Assembly: GCA_009837395.1 (NCBI GenBank)
Contig: VXTP01000033.1
Span: 12,915 to 76,914 of the forward strand
DNA length: 64,000 nucleotides
Source: Gemmatimonadota bacterium
GTDB lineage: Bacteria > JAAXHH01
Direction: 5' to 3'
Part shown: one piece after another, positions 16,836 through 25,340 of the stretch
How positions within the stretch are numbered: the first letter of the stretch is position 1
How the letters are laid out: every line of letters starts with the position of its first letter
Translations under genes and position numbers: made by a program
The notes under the pieces: model-generated
What the model saw: the letters and a program-made list of their open reading frames with translations, nothing else
What the model was told of the DNA's origin: nothing
Database searches by the model: none

Positions 16836-19424
16836 TCAACTCGAGTCCAACTGATCCCCCGCCCTATCGGCCTGACCAGTCGGTTCCGTCGACGCCGGTG
16901 GTTTCATGAGTCCGGTCTCTTCGGCTGCAGTCTCTTCAGATGAGGCCCCGTCCGCTGGTCCACCTGGCTTCAGCAAACCGGTCTCTTCAGGTGCGGTCCC
17001 GCCCGGCGGGACCATCTCCGTCCTGATCCTGGGATTCGTGCCCCGGACGGTCACGACCAGGGAGCGCTCCAGGTCCTGGGACAGCCGGCCCGTGCGGAAG
17101 TCAACGCGGATCTTTTCGATGCCCAGCGGCATGGGGAAAGCCGGCAGAGGCTTCGCTTCCTCGTCCGCGGCCGTTTCTATCCCGGCTTCCGGTCCGCCAT
17201 CGTCGCCTCCGGCGCCTTCGGCCGGAAGAACGGCCAGCCGTCCGTCCGCGGAATCGGCCGCCGCCATGGTCGCCTGGACTTCACGCTGCTCCTGCAGCGC
17301 CGCGGCCTGTTTCATGAAGGGCGCCCAGACGGGTATGGCGCCCGAAGCGCCGGTGATCTCCTCGTCTTCCACGATGGACAGGAGGGGCCGGGCATCGTCG
17401 TATCCCACCCAGACGGACGTCGCGAGATCCTTCGTGAAACCGTTGAACCAGACGTCCCTTGATTCGCTTGAAGTCCCCGTCTTCCCACCGCTCGGGGCCG
17501 TGAAACCATACCTGTAGCGTGCGCCGACCCCCGTACCGCCGCTTATGACGCCGCGCAGGAGGTCGAGCATCAGGTACGCGGATTGCTCGCTGATCACACG
17601 ACGCGATTCCGGTTTGGTTTCCTCGATCACCCTGCCCTCGGTATCTTCCACGCGTGTTATGACATAGGGCCTGTGGTAGATCCCGCCCGTGGCGAACACG
17701 GAGTAGGCGGAAGCCATCTCCAGGGGCGAGACGCCGTTGGTGCCCAGCGACAGGGAGAGTATGGGCTCCAGCGGGCTGGTTATGCCCAGCCGGCGGGCGT
17801 ACTTAATGACCGTCGAGGGACCGACCTCACTGACCAGTTTCGCGGAGACCACGTTGATCGACCGCATGAAAGCGCGCTTGAGGATGACGGGCCCCTCGTA
17901 CTCCCGGGTGAAGTTCTGCGGTTCCCATAGATCTCCCAGTTCGGTGGTATAGGCCACGGGCTCGTCCACCACGACCGTGTTGGCGGAATAACCCAGGTGG
18001 TCCAGCGCCGCCAGGTAGACGACCGGCTTGAAACCGGACCCCGGTTGCCGGTTGCTCTCGACGGCCCGGTTGAATTCGCTCGCCGTGTAGTCGCGGCCTC
18101 CGGCCAGGGCCCGTACCGCCCCGGTGTGCGTGTCGACGGCGACCAGCGCCGCCTCGAGCGCCTGCTTCCGTTCTTCCGCCGTGGCCGTTTCGTAGGTCGG
18201 ATCGCCGACTAGGGAATCCACGTAGGTCATCCGGGTGCTGATGGTCTCCTCGGCGAGTTCCTGCAAATCCAGGTCCATGGCGATATGCACGGTGAGCCCG
18301 CCGTTGAAGACCAGGTTGCTGCCGAAGCGCCGGATCAGGAGGTCTTCGACGTAATCGAGGTAGTAAGGACCCCTGGCCGGGCCGATGCTCGTTCCCTTGA
18401 GCGTGATCTCTTCCTCCCGGGCCAGCGCGGCGTCTTCCTCCGTGATGTACCCGTTGTCCATCATGCGGCGGAACACGGTCTCCCTGCGGCTGAGCGCACG
18501 GTCCATGCGATAGTAGGGGTTGTAGTCGCTCGGCCGCTGGACCAGCCCGGCGAGCAGCGCGGATTCGCCAAGGGTGAGGTCGCTCGCTCGCTTGCTGAAG
18601 AACCGTTGCGCGGCTTCTTCCACGCCGTAGGCGTCGGCGCCGAAATACATATTGTTGCAGTAGGCGGACAGGATCTCGTCTTTGGTGAACCTCGCCTCGA
18701 TCTGCATGGAGGCCATGGCTTCGCGGATCTTGCGGATCCATACCTTCTCGCGGGTGAAGAAGAGGTGGCGCGCCAGCTGCTGGGTGATCGTGCTCGCGCC
18801 CTGCCCCAGGATCTGGCCCTCGCGGAGATTGGTCACGAAGGCCCGGATGATGCCGGGCTTGTCCACACCCCGGTGATGGAAGAAATCGGCGTCCTCGGTG
18901 GCGATGATCGCGTCCCGGAACACCGGCGCGATCTCTTCCAGCGCGACCCGGCGATGGCCGCCCAGGGTATGCACCAGACGGGGATTGCCCTCCTGGTCTT
19001 CGGCATAGATTCGGGTCATCTGCCCGAAGATGTCGTTCAGGTCGTCCGGCAGGCGGGGAATGGACGGCACGGTGAGGTAGAACAGCACGACGGCCACGAG
19101 CGCACCGAAAAGCAGCACGCCGAATCCTGCGTATACCACACGCCGGAAATACCTGAATGACCGCGCGACCAGGCTTTCTGGGACAGTTACCGACGAGGCG
19201 CGGGCGCCTTCCTCTCCCGGGCCGCGATGGCCGGCGTTAACGGGTGCCGCGAAGCCGTGGTCTCCCGCACTGCGCCGTCCGCCGTCCCCTGCGGCGCGAG
19301 CGCGCATCCATGGGAAGCTACGCGGGATGCGCTGCAGGATGCGCTGCAGGAATCTCCTGAGGCGATTCATCCAGTTCCTGTACGGGAGTCTTTCCCTGAG
19401 GTCTCGCAAGAAGTCCATCGCCAT
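16836..19424 (-). CDS. mrcA: Penicillin-binding protein 1A, bifunctional transglycosylase/transpeptidase
   Basis: Inner-membrane peptidoglycan synthase, 862 aa. It has a long basic cytoplasmic tail, a helix near residues 97-118, a GT51 domain containing EDADFFHHRGVD and GASTITQQLARH, and a transpeptidase domain with the catalytic S-x-x-K in RQPGSGFKPVVY and the KTG triad in GGKTGTSSESRDVWFNG. A variable Pro/Glu/Gly-rich tail with two copies of an EETGL(L/M)KP unit ends the protein. ATG 19424 is used; an ATG at 19418 is equally possible. It lies 25 bp downstream of an unknown membrane-anchored protein, likely co-transcribed. Confidence 0.93.
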   Translation of the reverse strand: MAMDFLRDLRERLPYRNWMNRLRRFLQRILQRIPRSFPWMRARAAGDGGRRSAGDHGFAAPVNAGHRGPGEEGARASSVTVPESLVARSFRYFRRVVYAGFGVLLFGALVAVVLFYLTVPSIPRLPDDLNDIFGQMTRIYAEDQEGNPRLVHTLGGHRRVALEEIAPVFRDAIIATEDADFFHHRGVDKPGIIRAFVTNLREGQILGQGASTITQQLARHLFFTREKVWIRKIREAMASMQIEARFTKDEILSAYCNNMYFGADAYGVEEAAQRFFSKRASDLTLGESALLAGLVQRPSDYNPYYRMDRALSRRETVFRRMMDNGYITEEDAALAREEEITLKGTSIGPARGPYYLDYVEDLLIRRFGSNLVFNGGLTVHIAMDLDLQELAEETISTRMTYVDSLVGDPTYETATAEERKQALEAALVAVDTHTGAVRALAGGRDYTASEFNRAVESNRQPGSGFKPVVYLAALDHLGYSANTVVVDEPVAYTTELGDLWEPQNFTREYEGPVILKRAFMRSINVVSAKLVSEVGPSTVIKYARRLGITSPLEPILSLSLGTNGVSPLEMASAYSVFATGGIYHRPYVITRVEDTEGRVIEETKPESRRVISEQSAYLMLDLLRGVISGGTGVGARYRYGFTAPSGGKTGTSSESRDVWFNGFTKDLATSVWVGYDDARPLLSIVEDEEITGASGAIPVWAPFMKQAAALQEQREVQATMAAADSADGRLAVLPAEGAGGDDGGPEAGIETAADEEAKPLPAFPMPLGIEKIRVDFRTGRLSQDLERSLVVTVRGTNPRIRTEMVPPGGTAPEETGLLKPGGPADGASSEETAAEETGLMKPPASTEPTGQADRAGDQLDSS

Positions 19425-19449
19425 TCCCGGTCCGTTCGCAGTGGACGGA

Positions 19450-20409
19450 TCAAAGCGCTCCGAGCGCCACGTACAGTTCCACGAACAGGTCCGCGGACAC
19501 CGGAATGGTGACCACGGCAATCTGTCCTTCGACCAGCCGTTCGATCTGGATGATCCGCTGGTTCTCCGATATGCCTACCCGCTGCGCGGTCTCTTCCAGG
19601 TCCCTGAACCTGATCGGGTCGATGATTTCGTCCCGCATTTCCATGTCCAGGCTCCGCAGCGTGTCGAAGAACACCCCGGCCTCGTACACGTGCTCCATGT
19701 CCTCGTGCATCCGTCCTTCGGACGCCGATGCGTATGCGTCGATGAGATCGAATTGCCCGGCCGATATGGGCATGCGGTGCAGGATGTAGTTGTCGTCGTC
19801 CACCATGTAGACCTCGCCCCGGCGTATCCACCCCGGGCGGATGACGATCGTGCGCGTCCAGGCGGTCAGGGAATCGGGTTCGAAGGTCGCCTGTGGCGGG
19901 GAAAGTGAATCCGCCCTCGCGGCAACGGACGCGTCGGCGGGTGTGCCTGCGGGTTCATCGGACCCCCCGGCAACGGGCGTGGCCACCGGCTCATACGGCT
20001 TGAAGCCGGCCCGGTCCGAAGTGCGCGTCCCGGGAGGGTAGTCGGCGCCGGTCAACCATTCGGGCATGGCCAGGAACCGGTCCCGGGTCATGATCAGCTT
20101 GTGCCCGCGTTCCAGCCGGACGACGTCGGAGGGTGAAGCGAACCCGGCGTCAGTCCGGCCGGGATCCTCTCCCGCGTCCAGCGCGACCAGGCTGCGCTGT
20201 TCGATCAATTCGTTCGCCGTCTCCAGCGCCTGGTTGGTCCGGCTTTCCTGGTCGACGAACCGCTCCAGCCGGTCGCGGGAATCGTTGCGGGCGTCCATGT
20301 ACGCGCCGACGAACCGTTCGATGACATGCCAGCGCAATTCGACCAGGCCCACGGCAACCAGCGCGACGGCCAGCGACGCGGTGAGCGCTGCGTGGATCAC
20401 GTTCTTCAT
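19450..20409 (-). CDS. Unknown protein with N-terminal membrane anchor, linked to PBP1A
   Basis: A 319-aa protein with a single N-terminal hydrophobic helix (residues about 6-24) and the rest probably periplasmic. A helical, charged segment follows the helix (about 35-75, DARNDSRDRLERFVDQESRT), then an Ala/Pro/Ser/Thr-rich linker near 145-175, then a compact C-terminal domain with several predicted helices around LETAQRVGISENQRIIQIE. No family is recognised. Its position immediately upstream of PBP1A in the same orientation suggests an accessory or regulator of cell-wall synthesis; this is inference from context only. Confidence 0.7.
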   Translation of the reverse strand: MKNVIHAALTASLAVALVAVGLVELRWHVIERFVGAYMDARNDSRDRLERFVDQESRTNQALETANELIEQRSLVALDAGEDPGRTDAGFASPSDVVRLERGHKLIMTRDRFLAMPEWLTGADYPPGTRTSDRAGFKPYEPVATPVAGGSDEPAGTPADASVAARADSLSPPQATFEPDSLTAWTRTIVIRPGWIRRGEVYMVDDDNYILHRMPISAGQFDLIDAYASASEGRMHEDMEHVYEAGVFFDTLRSLDMEMRDEIIDPIRFRDLEETAQRVGISENQRIIQIERLVEGQIAVVTIPVSADLFVELYVALGAL

Positions 20410-20490
20410 GACCTTACAACATAGCCAACAAGCCCTCCCAAGTCAAAGAAAAAGGCGGCGCGCCGGGCCCCGGGAGAAGCCAAAAAAGGG

Positions 20491-20519
20491 TTGACAGGAC
20501 GGGCCTCGCGAGATAGAAT
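20491..20519 (+). promoter_or_regulatory. Strong sigma-70-type promoter for the AAA ATPase gene
   Basis: TTGACA (20491-20496), 17-bp spacer, TAGAAT (20514-20519). It gives a leader of about 70 bases before the ATG at 20597. It is one of the best consensus matches in the window. Confidence 0.75.
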
Positions 20520-20596
20520 TCGTCGACTGTCGGAAGGGAAATCTACGCCACGGATCCTCCCCTCGAATCCATCCCTTTACGGACGCCCGGGAGCAC

Positions 20597-22054
20597 ATGG
20601 ACTACACCGCTGCCACGACCATCGGTGCGCTGCGCGGCATGGGATATCCGCAACGGACCGTCAAGGACGAGATGCGGGACAACCTGATGGTCAAGCTTGC
20701 CCGCGGCGAGCAGGTCTTTCCCGGCATCGTCGGATACGACAAGACCGTCATCCCCGAACTGGTCAACGCGATCCTGTCCCGGCACGACTTCATTCTCCTC
20801 GGGCTGCGCGGACAGGCGAAGACCCGCATCCTGAGAGCCCTGGTCACGCTGCTCGACGAGTACCTGCCCGTGATCGCGGGCTGCGAGATCAACAGTTCGC
20901 CCTACGCGCCCGTCAGCCGGCGCGCCCGGGACCTCGTGTCCGAACACGGGGACGACACCCCCATCGAGTGGATCGGCCGGTCGCGGCGTTACGGCGAGAA
21001 GCTCGCCACGCCTGACGTGACCATTTCCGACCTGATCGGCGATATCGATCCCATCAAGGCGGCTTCCCAGCGGCTTCACTACGCCCACGAGGGCGTGATC
21101 CACTTCGGCATCATCCCGAGGATGAACCGGGGCGTTTTCGCCGTGAACGAACTGCCCGATCTACAGCCCCGCATCCAGGTCGGCCTGCTGAATATCATGG
21201 AGGAGAAGGACATCCAGATCCGGGGATTCCCGGTACGGATCCCCCTGGACGTGATGATCGTCTTCTCGGCGAACCCGGAAGACTATACCAACCGCGGGAC
21301 CATCATCACCCCGCTCAAGGACCGGATCGATTCGCAGATCCTGACCCACTATCCCGTCAGCCGCGAATACGCCATGGCCATCACCGACCAGGAGGCCTGG
21401 ACCGAGCGGCCTGGCGGCGTGCGGGTCGACATGCCCTCATTCCTGCGTGAAACGGTGGAGGAGATCGCCTTCCAGGCCCGGAGCAGCGAGTTCATCGACC
21501 AGACCTCCGGCGTAAGCACGCGCATGACCATCGCCGCCATGGAGAACCTGGTCAGCCAGGTCGAGAAGCGATGCATCCTGCAGGGCAAGCGGTCCGTCGT
21601 GCCCCGCATGTGCGACCTGTCGGCCGTGATTCCGGCGATGACGGGCAAGCTGGAGCTCGTGTACGAGGGCGAGCAGGAAGGCGAGGTCAAGGTAGCCGAG
21701 GCGCTGATCGGCCGGGCCGTGAAGGAAGTCTTCGGACACTACTTCCCCGCGGTCTACGGCGAGGATGATGAACGCGGCGCGTACTACCAGGAAGTTCTCG
21801 CCTGGTTCGAAGAAGGAAAGACGGTCGAGATTTCGGACACCATGGACGACAAATCCTTTTATGGCGCGCTGAACGGCGTCGATGGGTTGCGGAAGCTGGC
21901 GGGCCGGCACGTCCAGACGGAAAACCGGGCTGAACTTTCCATAGCCATGGAGTTTCTGCTCGAGGGCCTGCACCAGCATTCGAGGATCAGCAAGAACGTC
22001 GCCGACGGCCGGCGTTCCTACAGCGATATGATGGGCAGCCTTTTCGAACAATGA
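20597..22054 (+). CDS. MoxR/magnesium-chelatase-like AAA+ ATPase
   Basis: A 485-aa AAA+ protein of the ChlI/MoxR group. The Walker A site is the unusual GLRGQAKT (residues 69-76). A GVFAVNELPDLQPRIQVGLLNIMEE block holds the Walker B and helix insert (here N-E-L-P rather than D-E-x-N), and VFSANPEDYTNRGTIITPLKDRI holds sensor 1 and the arginine region. Members normally pair with a von Willebrand A (VWA) protein to remodel metal or protein complexes, but no VWA gene follows: the next gene is thrS. The C-terminal 130 residues look helical and unassigned. Transcribed from its own promoter at 20491. Confidence 0.85.
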   Translation: MDYTAATTIGALRGMGYPQRTVKDEMRDNLMVKLARGEQVFPGIVGYDKTVIPELVNAILSRHDFILLGLRGQAKTRILRALVTLLDEYLPVIAGCEINSSPYAPVSRRARDLVSEHGDDTPIEWIGRSRRYGEKLATPDVTISDLIGDIDPIKAASQRLHYAHEGVIHFGIIPRMNRGVFAVNELPDLQPRIQVGLLNIMEEKDIQIRGFPVRIPLDVMIVFSANPEDYTNRGTIITPLKDRIDSQILTHYPVSREYAMAITDQEAWTERPGGVRVDMPSFLRETVEEIAFQARSSEFIDQTSGVSTRMTIAAMENLVSQVEKRCILQGKRSVVPRMCDLSAVIPAMTGKLELVYEGEQEGEVKVAEALIGRAVKEVFGHYFPAVYGEDDERGAYYQEVLAWFEEGKTVEISDTMDDKSFYGALNGVDGLRKLAGRHVQTENRAELSIAMEFLLEGLHQHSRISKNVADGRRSYSDMMGSLFEQ

Positions 22055-22080
22055 GGGGATTTTTGGGCATGGTAAATCTA

Positions 22081-22109
22081 TTGACAAATCCCGGTTCGCG
22101 TTTTATTTT
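22081..22109 (+). promoter_or_regulatory. Promoter of the thrS-infC operon
   Basis: TTGACA at 22081-22086, 17-bp spacer, TATTTT at 22104-22109, in an AT-rich patch directly after the AAA ATPase gene. The leader to the thrS start would be about 110 bases and includes four tandem repeats. Confidence 0.6.
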
Positions 22110-22160
22110 TTTCTGTTTGTCCGGTAGGTAGAAAGGCCTTGTGGAACCGGGCGGACTAGC

Positions 22161-22200
22161 CTGGGCCAGACTGGGCCAGACTGGGCTAGACTGGGATACG
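22161..22200 (+). repeat. Four 10-bp direct repeats in the thrS leader
   Basis: Consecutive units CTGGGCCAGA, CTGGGCCAGA, CTGGGCTAGA and CTGGGATACG. CTGG-G-CCAG is itself an inverted repeat. The same motif in the same order, CTGGGCCAG then CTGGGCTAG at 10-bp period, occurs in the secA leader on the minus strand (43280-43262). Confidence 0.85.
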
Positions 22201-22226
22201 TTGTGGAGTAAACCGGGAGTCAGTCA

Positions 22227-24170
22227 TTGAAAAACGTCAGGATCACACTTCCCGACGGCGGTCAGATCGAATTGGAGCAGGGATCTACGGTCATGGACGC
22301 GGTAGCGCGCATTGGTCCCGGTCTGGGCAAGGCGGCGCTCGCAGCCAAGATCGACGGCGCCCAGGTCGACCTGGACCACCGGCTGGACGGTGATGCGTCC
22401 CTGGAGGTGCTGACCTTCAGCAATCCCGAGGGACGGGAGGTGTACTGGCACAGCACCACGCACCTGATGGCCCAGGCCACCAAGGAGCTGTTCCCCGAAG
22501 CGCAACTGACCATCGGTCCGCCGATCGAAGAGGGATTCTACTACGACTTCGACATGCCGGAACCGTTCACGACCGATGATCTCGAGCGCATCGAGGGGCG
22601 CATGGTCGAACTGTCCCAGGCGGACATGCCTATCCGGCGCCGCGAGCTTTCCCGCAAGGATGCCCGCGCCCTGTTCAACGACCGGGGCGAGTCCTATAAG
22701 GTCGAGATGATCGACGACCTCGCCGCGGACGAGGTGATCAGCATCTACGAGCAAGGAGATTTCATCGACCTCTGCCGGGGCCCGCACATCCCGTCGACCG
22801 GAAAGATCAAGGCCTTCAAGCTGCTCAACGTCGCGGCCGCCTACTGGCACGGGGACGAGAACAACCAGAGCCTGCAGCGGATATACGGCGTGTCCTATCC
22901 CCGCAGAAAGGACCTGGACGAGTACCTGGAACGGCGCGCCGAGGCCGAACGGCGGGACCACCGCAAGCTGGGCAGGCAACTCGAGCTGTTCATGTTCCAC
23001 CCCTCTTCGCCGGCGTCGCCCTTCTTCTTCCCGAAAGGCGCCCGGGTTTACAACACCCTGACCGACTACGTGCGCGAACTATATAAAAAGTATGGGTACG
23101 ACGAAGTCATCACGCCGCTGATCTACGAAGCAGACCTGTGGAAGACCTCTGGCCACTACGAGCATTTCTGGGACGAGATGTTCACCATAAACGCCGACGA
23201 CCGGGAATACGCGCCCAAGCCGATGAACTGTCCCAGCCACTGCCTCATGTACGCGGCAGGCCACCATTCCTACCGCGATCTGCCCGTCCGGTACGCCGAT
23301 TTCGCCCGGTTGCACCGGCACGAGCGTTCCGGGGTGACGGCCGGCCTGATGCGGGTGCGCTCCTTTGCGCAGGACGACGCCCACATCTACTGCCGCCCGG
23401 AGCAGATCGGCGACGAGGTCAATGATTTCATCAAGATGCTGACAGACGCTTACACCATGCTGGGCTTCGACGACATCGGCATCCACCTGTCCACGCGCTC
23501 GGACAAACGAGCCGGCACCGACGAGATCTGGGATCACTCGGAGGAGACCCTGGCCAGCGTGCTGGACGACCTGGGCGTCGCTTACGAAGTGTCGCCCGGC
23601 GAAGCGGCCTTCTACGGACCGAAAGTGGATTTCTTCGTGAAGGACGCCCTGCAGCGCCCTTGGCAACTGGGTACGTGCCAGCTCGATTTCAACATGCCGG
23701 AACTCTTCGATCTCGAGTACATTACCGAATCCGGCAAGCCCGCCCGCCCGGTGCTGATCCACCGCGCCATGCTCGGCAGCCTGGAACGGTTCCTCGGCGT
23801 ATACATCGAACACTGCGCCGGCGCATTCCCGACCTGGCTCGCGCCGGTCCAGGTCGTCGTGATCGGCATTTCGGAACACCAGACCGCGTACGTCCGCGAT
23901 GTGGCGCGCAGGCTCGAAGAGGCCGGATTCTGGGTCGAGACGGACGTGAGAAACGAGAAAGTCGGGTACAAGATCCGCGAGGCGGAGACGAAGAAGATCC
24001 CCTTCATGGCCATTGCCGGGGCACGCGAGATGGAGGCTGGCGACGTGTCCGTACGCCGTCACGGCAAGGGTGACCAGGGGAACATGCCGGTGGAAGCCCT
24101 GATCGGCGCGATTGAGAAAGAAATCGACCGGACCGTCCGGACAAGCCGGACCGTTCAGGTGGCAGAATGA
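22227..24170 (+). CDS. thrS: Threonyl-tRNA synthetase
   Basis: Charges tRNA-Thr. The 647-aa protein has the N-terminal TGS domain (about 1-62), the editing domain with HSTTHLMAQATKELFP (zinc-type HxxxH motif), the class II core with motif 2 RLHRHERSGVTAGLMRVRSFAQDDAH, motif 3 region HRAMLGSLERFLGV, and an anticodon-binding C-terminal domain. It starts with TTG behind GGGAG, seven bases upstream; no in-frame ATG gives the TGS start. It heads the operon infC-rpmI-rplT-pheS-pheT, the same order as in Escherichia coli. Confidence 0.97.
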   Translation: MKNVRITLPDGGQIELEQGSTVMDAVARIGPGLGKAALAAKIDGAQVDLDHRLDGDASLEVLTFSNPEGREVYWHSTTHLMAQATKELFPEAQLTIGPPIEEGFYYDFDMPEPFTTDDLERIEGRMVELSQADMPIRRRELSRKDARALFNDRGESYKVEMIDDLAADEVISIYEQGDFIDLCRGPHIPSTGKIKAFKLLNVAAAYWHGDENNQSLQRIYGVSYPRRKDLDEYLERRAEAERRDHRKLGRQLELFMFHPSSPASPFFFPKGARVYNTLTDYVRELYKKYGYDEVITPLIYEADLWKTSGHYEHFWDEMFTINADDREYAPKPMNCPSHCLMYAAGHHSYRDLPVRYADFARLHRHERSGVTAGLMRVRSFAQDDAHIYCRPEQIGDEVNDFIKMLTDAYTMLGFDDIGIHLSTRSDKRAGTDEIWDHSEETLASVLDDLGVAYEVSPGEAAFYGPKVDFFVKDALQRPWQLGTCQLDFNMPELFDLEYITESGKPARPVLIHRAMLGSLERFLGVYIEHCAGAFPTWLAPVQVVVIGISEHQTAYVRDVARRLEEAGFWVETDVRNEKVGYKIREAETKKIPFMAIAGAREMEAGDVSVRRHGKGDQGNMPVEALIGAIEKEIDRTVRTSRTVQVAE

Positions 24171-24189
24171 ATCGAAAGCACTAGGATCC

Positions 24190-24196
24190 GGGAGGA
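24190..24196 (+). promoter_or_regulatory. Shine-Dalgarno of infC fixing an AUU start
   Basis: GGGAGGA precedes the ATT codon at 24202 with a five-base gap. It decides the start, because no ATG, GTG or TTG occurs at the position where the IF3 homology begins. Confidence 0.8.
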
Positions 24197-24201
24197 AAGC
24201 C

Positions 24202-24714
24202 ATTCAAAAGAGAACCGTCAGAGTCAACGGAATGATTCGCGTGCCCCAGGTGCGGGTGATCAGCGCGGAAGGCGAGCAGGTCGGCATCATGGAGACCAAG
24301 GAGGCCCTGCAGCTAGCGTCCGGCGCCGACCTCGACCTCGTGGAGGTGTCGCCAGATGCCCGCCCGCCCGTCTGCAAGATCATGGACTTTGGCAAGTACA
24401 AGTACGAGCAGAGCAAGCGCGTGAAGGAATCGCGCAAAAAGCAGCACGTAACGCAGCTGAAGGAAATCCGCTTCAAGACGCCCAAGATCAGCGAACACGA
24501 CCTGGAGTACCGGGCCAACCAGGCCCGCGATTTCCTGACGCACGGGAACAAGGTCAAGGTGTCCGTGCGGTTCTGGGGCCGTGAAATGACCCACGTGGAA
24601 CTGGGCCAGCGGAAACTGGAGCACATGGCGCAGATACTGGAAGACGTAGGCACCATCGAACAGCGGCCCAGGCTGGAAGGCCGCAGCATGTCGCTGGTCC
24701 TCATGCCCAGGTAG
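24202..24714 (+). CDS. infC: Translation initiation factor IF-3 (AUU start)
   Basis: Binds the 30S subunit, prevents early 50S joining and rejects non-standard start codons. N-domain begins QKRTVRVNGMIRVPQVRV, the linker is basic (YEQSKRVKESRKKQH), and the C-domain begins LKEIRFKTPKISEHDLEYR. Length 170 aa. The reading frame starts at ATT, exactly where the homology starts, after a strong SD. This is the classic autoregulated infC arrangement: IF3 discriminates against its own AUU, so the gene is translated better when IF3 is scarce. It is 31 bp after thrS. Confidence 0.95.
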   Translation: MQKRTVRVNGMIRVPQVRVISAEGEQVGIMETKEALQLASGADLDLVEVSPDARPPVCKIMDFGKYKYEQSKRVKESRKKQHVTQLKEIRFKTPKISEHDLEYRANQARDFLTHGNKVKVSVRFWGREMTHVELGQRKLEHMAQILEDVGTIEQRPRLEGRSMSLVLMPR

Positions 24715-24730
24715 ATACCAGGAGTAGATC

Positions 24731-24925
24731 ATGCCGAAAATCAAGACGTTGAAAGCGGCTGCGAAACGCTTCAAGCGGGTAGCCTCCGGCAAGTTCAAAC
24801 GCAGCCATTCCCACGCGACCCACAATAAGTTGTCCAAGAACGGCAAGCGCACGAGAAGCCTTCGCGGCACCGCCATGGCGAGCAAGGCTGACACGCCGCG
24901 CCTCAGGCGGATGATGCCGAATTAA
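24731..24925 (+). CDS. rpmI: 50S ribosomal protein L35
   Basis: Small, very basic 64-aa ribosomal protein. It begins MPKIKTLKAAAKRFKRVASG and contains the family segment KSHSHATHNKLSKNGKR-like RSHSHATHNKLSKN. It lies between infC and rplT in the classical order, 16 bp after infC. Confidence 0.97.
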   Translation: MPKIKTLKAAAKRFKRVASGKFKRSHSHATHNKLSKNGKRTRSLRGTAMASKADTPRLRRMMPN

Positions 24926-24938
24926 TAAGGAATAACAC

Positions 24939-25295
24939 ATGCCACGCGCCACGAACGCCACCGCCTCGCACAGGCGGCGCAAGAAAACCATCAAGCTGGC
25001 CAGGGGATACTGGGGCCGCCGCAACAGGCTTTACCGGACAGCCCGCGAAGCCGTCAACCGGGGCTGGGCCTACGCTTACCGCGACCGCCGCCGGCGCCGT
25101 CGCGATTTCCGCCGTCTGTGGATCACCCGGATCAACGCGGCGGCAAGGCTCAACGGCCTGACGTACGGTCAACTCATACACGGCTTGAAGCTGGCCCGGA
25201 TCGAAATCGACCGGAAACTCCTTGCCGAACTCGCCGTCAACGATCCGCCCGCCTTCGCCGTGGTGGCAGACGCAGCCAAAGCGCAGGTCTCCTGA
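24939..25295 (+). CDS. rplT: 50S ribosomal protein L20
   Basis: Ribosomal protein of 118 aa that binds 23S rRNA early in 50S assembly. The basic N-terminus includes [20 protein letters not shown] and is followed by the compact C-domain with [19 protein letters not shown]. In many bacteria L20 represses the infC-rpmI-rplT mRNA; no such structured operator could be verified here by eye. It starts 13 bp after rpmI. Confidence 0.97.
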   Translation: MPRATNATASHRRRKKTIKLARGYWGRRNRLYRTAREAVNRGWAYAYRDRRRRRRDFRRLWITRINAAARLNGLTYGQLIHGLKLARIEIDRKLLAELAVNDPPAFAVVADAAKAQVS

Positions 25296-25340
25296 CGCTA
25301 AACCACCGTAGACCGCTGAAGGACCGGGACCGGACCATCC

